Part shown: piece by piece, positions 52,248-61,847 of the stretch
Layout of the letters: each line of letters opens with the position of its first letter
Numbering within the stretch: the first letter of the stretch is position 1
Source: Nocardia pseudovaccinii NBRC 100343
GTDB taxonomy: Bacteria; Actinomycetota; Actinomycetes; Mycobacteriales; Mycobacteriaceae
DNA length: 64,000 nucleotides
Direction of reading: 5' to 3'
NCBI RefSeq assembly: GCF_001613225.1
Contig: NZ_BDBY01000110.1
Location: forward strand, 1 to 64,000
Made by a program: the position numbers and the translations under genes
The notes under the pieces: model-generated
What the model was told of the DNA's origin: nothing
Seen by the model: the letters and a program-made list of their open reading frames with translations, nothing else
Database searches by the model: none

Positions 52248-53486
52248 GTGAGTTCCGACCATTCCGCGGTCGAGGAGTCGACCCCGGTGCAGCTGGCGGT
52301 CGTCGAGAGCGTCGCACCGCATATGCGACACAATCCGTATGACAGTTATGCGGTGTTGCGCGACGCGGGCCCCTTTGTACCCGGACCGCACGATATGCAC
52401 CTGGTGACCCGTCACCACGAGGCGCAGACGATCATGCAGGACCCGCACTGGAGCCACGCCGAGGAACCGCAACTGCTGCACGGCGACAGCGATGTCGAAC
52501 TGCCCGGCTCGTTCCTCTGGATGGAGCCGCCGGAGCACACTCGATTGCGCGGACTGGTCAGTAAGGCATTCACCGCGCGCACCGTCAGCGGCATGCGGGA
52601 CCGGGCCGAACAATTGGTCGACGATCTGCTGGCGAAGATGCTCGCCGCGGGCGAGGTCGATCTGCTGGATGCGCTGGCCTATCCGCTCCCGCTCACCATG
52701 GTGTGTGAGCTACTCGGCGTCCCGGCCGAGGCGCATGAGCACGTACGTCAGATCTCGACCGGCATCGCTCGCGGACTCGATCCGGACCTGCTGCTCTCGC
52801 CCGAGGAATTGGCCGCGCGCACCGCGGCGGTGCACGCCTTCCTGGAGTTCTTCGGCGATCTGGTGGAGCAGCGCCGCAAATCCCCGCGCGACGACCTGAT
52901 CACGGCGCTGGTGCAGGCCGATGACGCGGGCGCCCGGCTGACCCGCACCGAATTGCTGGGCACGCTGCTGATTCTCGTGGTCGCCGGGCACGAGACGACC
53001 GTCAACCTGATCGGCAACGGGGTGCTCGCGCTGATCCGCAATCCCGAGGAGTTCGAGCGGCTGCGCGAATTCCCGGAACTGTGCGAATCCACCGTCGACG
53101 AGGTGTTGCGCTACGACGCGCCGGTGCATCTCACCACTCGCACCGCGCACGACGTGATCACCGTTTCAGGACGTACTTTCGCGCCCGGTGACGCGGTGAT
53201 CGTCCTGCTGGCCTCGGCCAACCGCGACCCCCGGGCCTTCCCGGACGCCGACAAGTTCGATATCGCGCGATACGCCAGGGGGCGAAAGGCCGAGCGGCAC
53301 TTGTCCTTCGGCCTCGGCCTGCACTACTGCCTCGGTGCGCCACTCGCCCGGCTGGAGATGCAGGTGGCGCTGCGTGCCATCGCCGATCGCGTCGCGGCCA
53401 TGACCCTGCTCGAGGAACCGCGGTATCGGCCGAATGTGGTCGTGCGCGGCATGTCCGAACTTCATGTGCGGCTGGAGGGAAAATGA
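52248..53486 (+). CDS. Cytochrome P450, cluster enzyme 1
   Basis: GTG 52248 has CAGGAG six bases upstream; an in-frame ATG 57 bases earlier is less likely. The 412-residue class I P450 has the I-helix VVAGHETTVNL, ExxR (EVLR) and heme loop FGLGLHYCLGAP. Also present is the substrate-proximal SFLWMEPPEHTRLRGLVSKA. It hydroxylates or otherwise oxidises an unknown intermediate with electrons from a ferredoxin encoded elsewhere. It is the first gene of the plus operon and overlaps the next P450 by four bases. Confidence 0.92.
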   Translation: MSSDHSAVEESTPVQLAVVESVAPHMRHNPYDSYAVLRDAGPFVPGPHDMHLVTRHHEAQTIMQDPHWSHAEEPQLLHGDSDVELPGSFLWMEPPEHTRLRGLVSKAFTARTVSGMRDRAEQLVDDLLAKMLAAGEVDLLDALAYPLPLTMVCELLGVPAEAHEHVRQISTGIARGLDPDLLLSPEELAARTAAVHAFLEFFGDLVEQRRKSPRDDLITALVQADDAGARLTRTELLGTLLILVVAGHETTVNLIGNGVLALIRNPEEFERLREFPELCESTVDEVLRYDAPVHLTTRTAHDVITVSGRTFAPGDAVIVLLASANRDPRAFPDADKFDIARYARGRKAERHLSFGLGLHYCLGAPLARLEMQVALRAIADRVAAMTLLEEPRYRPNVVVRGMSELHVRLEGK

Positions 53487-54694
53487 ACACAGCCATTCCG
53501 ATTACCTTCGATGCCTTCGATCCCAGCGAGCGCGCGGACCCGTATCCGGCATACCGTCGGGTGCGCGATGCCGCCGCGCTGTTCCCGTACGAATTCGGCG
53601 ATGTGCCGGTCACTTTGATCACCCGCTACGAGGAATGCGCGGCCATCCTGACCGGCTCGGACTGGGGTCACGGCTACGCCGCCGGAATCAGCCCGTTCCG
53701 CGACACCACCGCCGCGATTCCGGGTTCGTTCGTCCGGATGGATCCGCCCGAACACGGCCGCTACCGCAAGCTGGTGGCGAAGGCGTTCACGCCGCGGCTG
53801 ATGGCGGAGCTGGTTCCGGTCGCCGGTCAGGTGGTCAGCGACCTGGTCGACGCGGCGGTGCGCCGTGGCGAACTCGATGTGCTCGACGATCTCGCGGTAC
53901 CCCTTGCCGTGGCGATGGTGCCGGTGCGGCTGCTCGGCGCCGATCCGGCCGATGGCGCACTGTTCCGCGAGTGGCAGCTGGCGATCGCGCGGGGCAGCGA
54001 CCCGGATTCGCTGCTCGGCCCGGACGAGGTGGCCGCACGCGGCACCGCGGCCATGGAGTGCATGGGTTACTTCGCCCGGTTGATCCGGCAGAAGAAGGCG
54101 AATCCGACACCAGATCTGTTGAGCGCGCTGGTTGCCGCGAGCGGTGAGCAACTGACCGATCCCGAGGTGATCGGGATCGCGCTGCTGACGCTGGTCGCGG
54201 GCATGGAGACCTCGATCAACCTGATCGGCAACGGCATGCTCGCGCTGCTGCGCAATCCGGCTCAGCTGCAACTGCTTCGGGACAATCCGGAGTTGATCGG
54301 CCCGTCGCTGGACGAAATGCTGCGCTACGACGCCCCGACCCAGTTCACCATCCGCGTCGCCCTGGCCGACACCACCGTCGGCGAGCACGAATTCCGTCGC
54401 GGCGACGGCGTGGTCGTACTCACCGCCTCGGCCAGCCGGGACGATCGGGTGTATCCGGACGCGGACACCTTCGATGTCACCCGCTACTCCGGAAACCGCC
54501 CGGCGCGCAAGCATCTCGGCTTCAGCCTCGGCATCCACTACTGCGTCGGTGCACCGCTGGCGCGAATCGAGGCGGAGGCGGCTCTCGGCACCCTGGTGGA
54601 CCGGGCTCCGGAACTCGAACTCGCCACCGATGCTGTCGAATACCGCCCCAGCCTGATCCATCGCGGCATCGTGTCGCTGCCGGTGTCCCTGTGA
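53483..54694 (+). CDS. Cytochrome P450, cluster enzyme 2
   Basis: Start ATG 53483 overlaps the previous stop (ATGA). The 403-residue P450 has FVRMDPPEHGRYRKLVAKAF, I-helix LVAGMETSINL (Glu-Thr kept, but Met replaces the usual His or Asp), ExxR EMLR and heme loop FSLGIHYCVGAP. The last bases overlap a dispersed repeat element. It is distinct from enzyme 1 (low identity outside motifs), so the two are likely to oxidise different positions rather than to be recent duplicates. Confidence 0.92.
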   Translation: MNTAIPITFDAFDPSERADPYPAYRRVRDAAALFPYEFGDVPVTLITRYEECAAILTGSDWGHGYAAGISPFRDTTAAIPGSFVRMDPPEHGRYRKLVAKAFTPRLMAELVPVAGQVVSDLVDAAVRRGELDVLDDLAVPLAVAMVPVRLLGADPADGALFREWQLAIARGSDPDSLLGPDEVAARGTAAMECMGYFARLIRQKKANPTPDLLSALVAASGEQLTDPEVIGIALLTLVAGMETSINLIGNGMLALLRNPAQLQLLRDNPELIGPSLDEMLRYDAPTQFTIRVALADTTVGEHEFRRGDGVVVLTASASRDDRVYPDADTFDVTRYSGNRPARKHLGFSLGIHYCVGAPLARIEAEAALGTLVDRAPELELATDAVEYRPSLIHRGIVSLPVSL

Positions 54695-54740
54695 GCGAGC
54701 GAACCGAAGACACAGCCGGGCACCGAGCGCAGCGAGGCGA
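54691..54740 (+). repeat. Dispersed repeat, short copy
   Basis: GTGAGCGAGCGAACC followed by ACCGAGCGCAGCGAGGCG is a shortened form of the element at 57493-57577 and 61765-61847. It supplies the P450 stop/GTG overlap and fills the gap up to ATG 54745. Confidence 0.6.
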
Positions 54741-54744
54741 AGGC

Positions 54745-56097
54745 ATGAACGAGCGGCGGCACGCGGTGGTGCTCGGCGCGGGCATCGCCGGATTGCTAGC
54801 CGCCCGGGTGCTCTCCGAGCACTATGCCCGGGTCACCATATTCGATCGCGACATGGTGGCTGGCACCGCCATGCGACGCGGTGTGCCACAGGCACGGCAC
54901 CTGCACGGGTTGCTGGATCGCGGCCGGACCATCATCGAACAGCTGTATCCGGGTTTCACCAGCGAAATGGCCGACCGGGGCGCGACCACTGCGGAGGCTT
55001 TGGTCGGAACCCGTTGGTACATAGGCGGATTGCGGGCCGCGCCGACTCCGACCGGACTCACTTCGGTAATCGCGACCAGGCCGCTACTGGAAGAGGTACT
55101 ACGGCAGCGCACGCTCGCCACACCCGGCGTGCGCCTGTGCGAGGGGATGGCGCGCGGCCTGATCGGCGATGCGGCGCGGGTGCGTGCGGTATCGGTCTCC
55201 GGCGGCTACGGTGCGGAGGCGCACGCCACCGACCTCATCGTCGACGCGACCGGCCGTGGCTCCCGGGCGAGCGTGTGGCTGGCGGCCCTCGGCGCGCGGA
55301 TCCCACTGGAGGAACGCCTCGAGGTCGATCTCGGCTACGCTTCCGGATTCTTCCGCTGGCGGCCCGGACAATTGGGCGGCCAATCCTCGGTGATCATCTC
55401 CACCGGCCGGAACGGCCGTGGTGGTGGCGCGATTCGGGTCGAGGGCGACCGCTGGCACATCACGCTGGCAGGCATGCTCGGCGACCATCCGCCGACCGAT
55501 CCGGACGGCTTCGCCGAATTCGCCGCCACCATCGCCGCACCCGATATCCACGAACTCATCACCACCTCCGAACCGCTCGACGAGTTGGTGCCGCACCGGT
55601 TCCGCGCACCGGTGCGGCGCCGATTCGAGCGGCTTTCCACTGTGCCGCAAGGCTTTCTGGTGCTCGGCGACGCGCTGTGCAGCTTCAATCCGCTGTACGC
55701 GCAGGGTATGGCCGTCGCCGCACAGCAGGCCCTGGTCCTGCGTGACTGTCTGCGCGCCGGATCCGAGGCCGGGCTACCCGCCCGGTTCTACTCCGCCGCG
55801 GGCAAAGTGGTCGATGTCGCGTGGCAGCTCGCGGCGGGTGCCGACCTCGGCCATCCGGGCGTCATCGGCCCGCGTACGGCGCGCACGCGCCTCACCAATG
55901 CCTATGTCGCCCGAGCGCATCGTGCCGCACATGTCGACCCGCAGGTCGCGCGCACCTTTCTGCGGGTCGCCAACCTCGTCGAGCCACCCGCGGCCCTCCT
56001 GCACCCGTTGATCGCGGGCCGAATCATGCTGCGCGGCAACACAAAACCGGCCGCAGTAGCCGAACGCACACCGATCCTCATCGAACCGACGAGGTGA
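54745..56097 (+). CDS. FAD-dependent monooxygenase/halogenase-like oxidoreductase
   Basis: I use ATG 54745 (MNERRHAVVLGAGIAG), since the 18 codons before it are repeat-derived. The 450-residue protein has the FAD motif GAGIAGLLAARVL, a central DATGRGSRA segment and the second FAD motif VLGDALCSFNPLYAQGM. This places it in the group-A/geranylgeranyl-reductase-like flavoprotein family. No halogenase WxWxIP motif is seen. In the cluster it could epoxidise or hydroxylate the lipid or polyketide. It overlaps the P450 operon and precedes a third P450. Confidence 0.85.
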   Translation: MNERRHAVVLGAGIAGLLAARVLSEHYARVTIFDRDMVAGTAMRRGVPQARHLHGLLDRGRTIIEQLYPGFTSEMADRGATTAEALVGTRWYIGGLRAAPTPTGLTSVIATRPLLEEVLRQRTLATPGVRLCEGMARGLIGDAARVRAVSVSGGYGAEAHATDLIVDATGRGSRASVWLAALGARIPLEERLEVDLGYASGFFRWRPGQLGGQSSVIISTGRNGRGGGAIRVEGDRWHITLAGMLGDHPPTDPDGFAEFAATIAAPDIHELITTSEPLDELVPHRFRAPVRRRFERLSTVPQGFLVLGDALCSFNPLYAQGMAVAAQQALVLRDCLRAGSEAGLPARFYSAAGKVVDVAWQLAAGADLGHPGVIGPRTARTRLTNAYVARAHRAAHVDPQVARTFLRVANLVEPPAALLHPLIAGRIMLRGNTKPAAVAERTPILIEPTR

Positions 56098-56188
56098 CGG
56101 GTCCGCAATGTCGCGCCCCGCACCGCCACATTCCGACCGGCCGCACCGCCAGTTCGGCGGTGCACCGCACAGAAGGGACCACCCCGAC

Positions 56189-57451
56189 ATGTCGCAAGCG
56201 AATACGGCGGTGGCGGATCAGGATTCCGCCATCCAGACCGCCATCGCCCACTTATTCGGGCCGGAAGGCAGGCCCGACCCTTACACACCCGCACGGGTCC
56301 TGCGCGAAGCGGGCCCGCTGCATCAGACCCCGCTCGGCCACCACCTGCTGACCCGCTACGAGGACTGCACTGCCGTGCTGTCGACCACCGCGTGGAGTCA
56401 TGCGGAAGAGGCCGCGATGATGCATCCCACCGTGTCACCGGATGATGCGCCCGAGGAACTGCCCACTTCGTTTCTCTGGATGGAGCCGCCGGACCACACC
56501 CGGCTGCGCAATCTGGTGACCAAGGGCTTCACCCCGCGCATGGTGACCCGGCTGCGCCCGCGCATCGAGCAGCTCACCGAGGAGCTCGTCGACAATGCTT
56601 TGGCCGCAGGCGAATTCGATCTCGTCGAGATGATCGCCTACCCGCTCCCGCTGGTCATCGCCTGCGAGTTGATCGGCGTGCCGCCGGAGGCCTATGAGCA
56701 GGTGCACCAGTGGTCCCAGGACCTGGCGCGCGGGTTCGATCACGACTACACGCTGCCCGAGGAGGCGCTGAAGGCCCGCAGCGCCGGTTCGCGCGGCTTC
56801 ATGGGTTACTTCCGTGAGTTGCTGAACGAACGGCGCCACGATCCGAAGGACGACCTGCTGAGCGTGCTGTCGCAGGTCGAGGACCGCGGCGATGTGCTCA
56901 CCGAACAGGAACTGCTGGCCACCTGCATCACCACCTTCGTCGCCGGGCACGAGACCACCGCCAATCTGATCGGCACCGGCATGCTGCAGCTGATGCGCAA
57001 TCCGGGCGAAATCGCGGCCCTGCGCGCACGTCCCGAGCTGACCGCATCCGCACCCGACGAACTGCTGCGGCTGGAGCCGTCGGTGCAGATCACCACCCGC
57101 GCCGCCACCCGGCCGATCACCGTCGCAGGCCATGAGTTCGAAACCGGCGAAGGGGTTGTGGTGCTGATCAATTCGGCCAACCGCGACGATGCCGTCTTCG
57201 CCGACCCGGACCGAGTCGATGTCGCCAGGTATTCCGATCCGATGAATCCGGCCAAGAAGCACCTCGGCTTCAGTCTCGGCATCCACTACTGCCTCGGCGC
57301 ACCCCTGGCACTGCTGGAGATGGAGGTGCTGCTCGACGTGCTGTTGCGGAAAGTGCGTGATATCGAGCCGCTTTCCGACGAACCGCCCTATAAGCCGAAT
57401 GTGGTCATCCGCGGCCTGGAAGCTCTGCCGACGAGGTTCACCGCCAAGTGA
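56189..57451 (+). CDS. Cytochrome P450, cluster enzyme 3
   Basis: ATG 56189 (MSQANTAVADQDS) is chosen over an upstream ATG that adds 27 low-complexity residues; AGAAGGGA precedes it at long spacing. The 420-residue P450 has I-helix FVAGHETTANL, ExxR ELLR and heme loop FSLGIHYCLGAP. It resembles enzyme 1 in SFLWMEPPDHTRLRNLVTKG. It ends the first plus-strand operon; a repeat element follows. Confidence 0.92.
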   Translation: MSQANTAVADQDSAIQTAIAHLFGPEGRPDPYTPARVLREAGPLHQTPLGHHLLTRYEDCTAVLSTTAWSHAEEAAMMHPTVSPDDAPEELPTSFLWMEPPDHTRLRNLVTKGFTPRMVTRLRPRIEQLTEELVDNALAAGEFDLVEMIAYPLPLVIACELIGVPPEAYEQVHQWSQDLARGFDHDYTLPEEALKARSAGSRGFMGYFRELLNERRHDPKDDLLSVLSQVEDRGDVLTEQELLATCITTFVAGHETTANLIGTGMLQLMRNPGEIAALRARPELTASAPDELLRLEPSVQITTRAATRPITVAGHEFETGEGVVVLINSANRDDAVFADPDRVDVARYSDPMNPAKKHLGFSLGIHYCLGAPLALLEMEVLLDVLLRKVRDIEPLSDEPPYKPNVVIRGLEALPTRFTAK

Positions 57452-57492
57452 GTTGTGCTCGGACCCGGTGTGATAGCGCACCGGGTCTGAAG

Positions 57493-57577
57493 GTGAGCGA
57501 GCGTCAGCGAGTGAACCATCAACACAGCGCGCATTGCGCACGACGAAGCCGAGCGCCAGCGAGGCGCAGTCGTGAGC
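57493..57577 (+). repeat. Dispersed 85-bp repeat, full copy
   Basis: Reads GTGAGCGAGCG...AGCGCGCATTGCGCACGACG...GAGCGCCAGCGAGGCGCAGTCGTGAGC and matches 61765-61847 at about 9 of 10 positions. The AGCGCGCATTGCGCACG core is nearly palindromic. It lies in the 319-base gap 57452-57770, which holds no gene. Confidence 0.75.
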
Positions 57578-57621
57578 TATTCGCTATTGCCTGGGGCCGT
57601 GGTTTCGGCCATGCTGGATAG

Positions 57622-57635
57622 TCGCGGCTCCGCGA
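57622..57635. promoter_or_regulatory. Palindrome upstream of the LysR gene
   Basis: TCGCGG-CT-CCGCGA, flanked by ATAG on both sides, lies 136 bases before the LysR start. It may be an autoregulatory site, although it is not an exact T-N11-A box. The rest of 57578-57770 shows nothing clear except an AAGGAG ribosome site before ATG 57771. Confidence 0.35.
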
Positions 57636-57770
57636 TAGCACATATGCGAAACGTATAAGGGTCAGTTCACCCGGCCGCAATGGTCTCGGCGAAAACCGTC
57701 CGACCGCGGTTCATCCTCGGTTACCTGGCTCCGCTAACGTTTCGGGTACGCGGAATAAGGAGCCTGCGGC

Positions 57771-58703
57771 ATGGAGTTCCGACATCTGGTTTCATTCATC
57801 ACTATTGCCGAAGAGCTGCATTTCGGCCGCGCAGCGCAGCGCCTGCATCTCACGCAGCCCAGTCTCAGTGCCCAGCTGCAGAAGCTGGAGAAATCACTCG
57901 GCGTGCAACTGGTCGCACGTAACTCCCACGAGGTCAAGCTGACCCCGGCGGGCCGAGAATTCGAGAGTCAAGCCCGCATCATCGTGGCCCAGATGGACCG
58001 GGCCGCCCAGGTCGCCAAGGCGACCGCCGAGGGGCGCGCGGGCACCCTCAATATCGGTTACAACCTTCCGGCCAGCAGACATGTGCTGCCGGAGGCGCTC
58101 ACCGGAATGACCGAGCGACATCCCGATATCGTGGTGTCGCTGTGGGAGAAGCGCACCGGCCCGCAGCTGGCGGCGCTGGCCGACGGCTCGCTCGACGTGG
58201 CGCTGGTCTACGGCCACCCGAGCACCTCGGACTTCTCGTATCGCCGATTGCTGCACCGGGTTCCGCTGGTCGCGGTGGTCGGGCGCAGACACCGCTGGGC
58301 CGACCGGCCCGGTGTGCCCTTCGCCGAACTGGCCGGGCAGGAGTGTGTACTGTTCGCCCGCGAGCAGTGTCCGGCTATGTACGACTCCATCTTCCGCGCG
58401 GCCGCGGACACCAGGATCAGCTTGGCGGTCGCGCACACCGCGGATGATCCCGGTGCGACCGCGCATATGGTCTCGGTGCGTCCGTTCGTCGGATTCGCCT
58501 CGCTCCCGCGCGCGATCTCGATGGGTATGGGTGCGCCGGGCAGTAGCTCGGTGGCGGTCAAACTGTTCGATCCGGTGCCGACATTGGATTTGTACGCGGT
58601 GTGGCGTACGGATGAGACGAATCCGGCGGTTTCGTTTTTCCTGGATTGCATCGATTCCCCCGAACCGGCACGTATAGATATTGCCCGCGCGCTATCGGCT
58701 TGA
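57771..58703 (+). CDS. LysR-family transcriptional regulator of the cluster
   Basis: The 310-residue protein has the N-terminal winged HTH (MEFRHLVSFITIAEELHFGR, LHLTQPSLSAQLQKLEKSLG) and a periplasmic-binding-like effector domain. AAGGAG precedes the ATG. It is the only regulator in the cluster and is placed between the P450 operon and the acyl-ligase/PKS operon. It probably activates one or both in response to a pathway metabolite. Its possible sites are the palindrome at 57622-57635 and the ATTGTGA elements. Confidence 0.93.
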   Translation: MEFRHLVSFITIAEELHFGRAAQRLHLTQPSLSAQLQKLEKSLGVQLVARNSHEVKLTPAGREFESQARIIVAQMDRAAQVAKATAEGRAGTLNIGYNLPASRHVLPEALTGMTERHPDIVVSLWEKRTGPQLAALADGSLDVALVYGHPSTSDFSYRRLLHRVPLVAVVGRRHRWADRPGVPFAELAGQECVLFAREQCPAMYDSIFRAAADTRISLAVAHTADDPGATAHMVSVRPFVGFASLPRAISMGMGAPGSSSVAVKLFDPVPTLDLYAVWRTDETNPAVSFFLDCIDSPEPARIDIARALSA

Positions 58704-58791
58704 GGCCTTCGATAGGCCATGACATTCGCGCGGTAGGAACCTCTGTATAGGCGGGGACGTAATTCGTTGCCGCCGACCAGAATTCGACATT

Positions 58792-60468
58792 GTGAATACA
58801 GTGTCAGTGACCGAGAACGGAATCGACCTCCCGGACGACGCGAGTTTGTACTCGGTGATTTCCGGTGCGGCCGCGGCACATCCGCAACGGCATTCGCTGT
58901 GCGGCGCGGACGGGACCCAACTCACCTGCGCCGAAGTGGACCGGCGCGCTCGGGCGCTGGCCTCGGTGCTGGCCGGGCGTGGCGTGCAGGCCGGGGATCG
59001 GGTCGCGATCCTCGGCCGCACGAGCCTGGAGTGGGCGCTGCTGGACTGCGCACTGCTCGCCCTCGGCGCGGTGGTCGTGCCGGTGTATCCGACCTCCTCG
59101 GCGGCGCAGATCGAGCACATCCTGCGCGATAGCGGCAGTGCCTATTTCGTCGCCGAAGACGAGTCCGATGGAGCGCGCCTGCGGGCCGCGGGTGCGGGCG
59201 AGGTCTGGACCTTCGCGCTGATCGCGCAGTGGTCGGCCACCGAGATCGACGCTGATCTCGGTGCCCGCATCGCCGCGGTGCACGCCGATGACCTGGCCAT
59301 GATCGTCTATACCAGCGGCACCACCGGCGTCTCCAAGGGATGCCTGATCACGCACCGCAATATGTTCGTATCCTCGGCCAATACCGTGCGCCAGACCGGC
59401 GAGCTGTTCGACGGCACGACCGTGCTCGCGCTGCCGCTGTCGCACGTCTTCGGCCAGACCATCCTGTTCGCCTGCCTGTTCGGCGGCAGCCGCACCCATC
59501 TGCTGCCCGGCATCCCGGACCTGGTTCCGGTGCTGCCGACGCTGCGGCCCACTTTCCTGGCCCTGATTCCCTACGGCCTGGAGAAGATTCGCAAGTACTG
59601 CCGAACGATGCTGTCCGGCACCGAGGAGCAGGAGGCGGTGGCGCGCGGCCTGGCAGTGTTGCGTGACCACGCGACACCGGACCCGTCCGACCATCCGGTG
59701 GCGGCCGCGCTCGGTGGGCAGCTGCGCTCGGTCATCTCCGGCGGCGCCTCGCTCGACGAGTCGACGATCGGGTTCTACGCCGGATTCGGTGTGGTGCTGC
59801 TGAACTGCTACGGGCTCACCGAGGCGGCGACCGCCGTGACGGTCAGTGCCCCGGAAACCAATCGGCTCGGCACCGTCGGGCGACCGATTCCGGGCACTTC
59901 GGTCGCTATCGCGGAAGCCGACGGCGAGGTGCTGGTCGGTGGTCCGCACGTCTCGCCGGGCTACTGGGGTGCGGCGGCGGACCAGGCCGTCGTGGACGAC
60001 GAAGGTTGGCTGCACACCGGCGATATCGGTGAACTCGACGCCGACGGCTATCTGCGGATCACCGGGCGCAAGAAGGAGATCCTGGTGACCTCCGGCGGCA
60101 AGAATGTCGCGCCCGCGCCGCTGGAGGACCGGGTGCGGCTGCATCCGCTGGTGAGCAACTGCATGGTGGTCGGTGACGGCCTCGACTACGTCACGGCGCT
60201 GGTGACGCTGGATCCGGTGCAGGTGCAGCGCTGGCGCGGCGACCATCCCGACGGTGATCTCGAAGCCGCCGTGCAGTCCGCAGTCGACGACGCGAATTCC
60301 CTTGTCTCCCGTGCGGAATCGATCCGCGCATTCCGAATTGTGGACGGCGACTTCACCGTTGACGACGGATTGCTGACCTCCTCGCGGAAACTGCGCCGAG
60401 CCGCGATCGCGGCGGCCTACTCCGCCGATATCGACTACCTCTACCCGGCACGCCAACCCGCGCGATAA
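58792..60468 (+). CDS. Long-chain acyl-CoA synthetase-like AMP ligase
   Basis: The 558-residue adenylate-forming enzyme has YTSGTTGVSKGCLITHRN, YGLTEAATAVTV, HTGDIGELDADGYLRITGRK and the catalytic Lys region SSRKLRR. It is closer to FAA1-type long-chain acyl-CoA synthetases than to the FAAL at 50373. It could activate a second acyl unit or the finished acid. Start is ambiguous: GTG 58792, 58801 or 58807 (TENGIDLPDD), none with a strong site. A CATTGTGAAT element overlaps the first. It begins the second plus operon. Confidence 0.9.
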   Translation: MNTVSVTENGIDLPDDASLYSVISGAAAAHPQRHSLCGADGTQLTCAEVDRRARALASVLAGRGVQAGDRVAILGRTSLEWALLDCALLALGAVVVPVYPTSSAAQIEHILRDSGSAYFVAEDESDGARLRAAGAGEVWTFALIAQWSATEIDADLGARIAAVHADDLAMIVYTSGTTGVSKGCLITHRNMFVSSANTVRQTGELFDGTTVLALPLSHVFGQTILFACLFGGSRTHLLPGIPDLVPVLPTLRPTFLALIPYGLEKIRKYCRTMLSGTEEQEAVARGLAVLRDHATPDPSDHPVAAALGGQLRSVISGGASLDESTIGFYAGFGVVLLNCYGLTEAATAVTVSAPETNRLGTVGRPIPGTSVAIAEADGEVLVGGPHVSPGYWGAAADQAVVDDEGWLHTGDIGELDADGYLRITGRKKEILVTSGGKNVAPAPLEDRVRLHPLVSNCMVVGDGLDYVTALVTLDPVQVQRWRGDHPDGDLEAAVQSAVDDANSLVSRAESIRAFRIVDGDFTVDDGLLTSSRKLRRAAIAAAYSADIDYLYPARQPAR

Positions 60469-60517
60469 GCGCGGCCGATCTCGAAATCGAATTCGACTAC
60501 CGGAAAGTGATGCGAAC

Positions 60518-61768
60518 ATGTACGACGTCATCGTTGTCGGAACTCGGGTTGCGGGTTCCCCGCTGGCCATGCTGCTCGCCAGGAAGGGTTACCGGGTCCT
60601 CGCCGTGGACCGCGCCACCTTCCCGAGCGACACCCCCTCGACCCACTACATTCACCAGGCCGGACTCGGCATGCTGAAGTCGTGGGGTCTGCTGGACGAG
60701 GTGGTGGCCTCCGGCTGCCCGCCCATCCGGCACCTGAACTTCTCCTACACCGACATCGTCATCAAGGGCTTCGCCGATGTCGCGGCCGACGGCATCGACG
60801 CCGTGTACTGCCCGCGCCGCACCGTGCTGGACAAGATCCTGGTCGACGCGGCGGGCAACGCGGGCGTCGAGGTGATCCATGGATTCTCCGTCACCGAGCT
60901 GGTGTTCGACGAGGATCGGGTGGTCGGCATTCGCGGGCGCATCCGCGACGGTGCGGAACAGGAGTTCCGTGCCGGTCTGGTGATCGGTGCCGACGGATCG
61001 AATTCGACCGTGGCGAAGGCGGTCGGCACCGAGGTGTACGAGGGCTCCCCGGCGGCCTGCTTCGTCTACTACTCCTACTACGAGGGCGTCGACTGGGGTA
61101 TGCAGCACCGCACCGGATTCGGTGAGCAGCAGTTCGCGTCGTGGCCGACCAATGACGGACTCGCGCTGGTCGCGGTGATGCGCAAGCGCGACCGGTTCCG
61201 CGACTTCCGCACCGATCCGGATGCCGGTGTGCAGGAGATCGTCGACCAGATCGACCCGGAAATCGGTGCGCGCCTGCGGGATACGGGTAAGCGCGTCGAG
61301 CAGTTCCGGCCCATGCTCTACCCGGACAACTACCGTCGCCGTTCCTACGGCCCCGGTTGGGCGCTGGTGGGAGACGCCGGTTACCACAAGGATCCGTTCA
61401 CCGGCTGGGGCATTACCGACGCCTTCAAGTACGCCCAGCTGCTGGCCGATCTGGTCGACGCGGGCCTGTCCGGCGCCCGGCCGCTCGACGAGGCACTGGC
61501 CGAGTACCAGGTGGAGCGCGATGCGCAGAGCGCGAGCACTTACGAACTGACACAGAGCATTTCGGAGCTGTCGCTGACGCCGTACTACGACTCGGTGTTC
61601 CGCGCTACCAGCTATGACGAGGACTACTCGAAGAAGTTCTTCGGACTGATCGCCGGAATCTACTCGCCGGACAAGTACTTCGGCGAACAGGAGCTCACCG
61701 AGCTGTACGAGAAGGTCGACTTCCCGGTCGACGCTCGGCATGTCACCAATGACGGGGTGTCGGCGTGA
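60518..61768 (+). CDS. FAD-dependent oxidoreductase (geranylgeranyl-reductase-like)
   Basis: The 416-residue flavoprotein starts MYDVIVVGTRVAGSPLAMLL. Its dinucleotide loop, GTRVAGS, departs from GxGxxG, as in a known actinobacterial subgroup. It continues with VIGADGSNSTVAKAVG and ALVGDAGYHKDPFTGWGITD, typical of group-A hydroxylases and reductases. It may hydroxylate, epoxidise or saturate the chain. It lies 49 bases after the acyl ligase; its stop falls in a dispersed repeat that also contains the next gene's start. Confidence 0.88.
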   Translation: MYDVIVVGTRVAGSPLAMLLARKGYRVLAVDRATFPSDTPSTHYIHQAGLGMLKSWGLLDEVVASGCPPIRHLNFSYTDIVIKGFADVAADGIDAVYCPRRTVLDKILVDAAGNAGVEVIHGFSVTELVFDEDRVVGIRGRIRDGAEQEFRAGLVIGADGSNSTVAKAVGTEVYEGSPAACFVYYSYYEGVDWGMQHRTGFGEQQFASWPTNDGLALVAVMRKRDRFRDFRTDPDAGVQEIVDQIDPEIGARLRDTGKRVEQFRPMLYPDNYRRRSYGPGWALVGDAGYHKDPFTGWGITDAFKYAQLLADLVDAGLSGARPLDEALAEYQVERDAQSASTYELTQSISELSLTPYYDSVFRATSYDEDYSKKFFGLIAGIYSPDKYFGEQELTELYEKVDFPVDARHVTNDGVSA

Positions 61769-61847
61769 GCGAGCGCAGCGAGCGAACCATGTTACAGCGC
61801 GCATCGCGCACGACGGAACCGAGCGCCAGCGAGGTGCAGTCGTGAGC
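61765..61847 (+). repeat. Dispersed repeat linking two cluster genes
   Basis: GTGAGCGAGCGCAGCGAGCG at 61765 contains the upstream gene's TGA stop, and the final CGTGAGC contains GTG 61842, the likely start of the next gene. The 83 bases in between match the copy at 57493. Confidence 0.75.
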
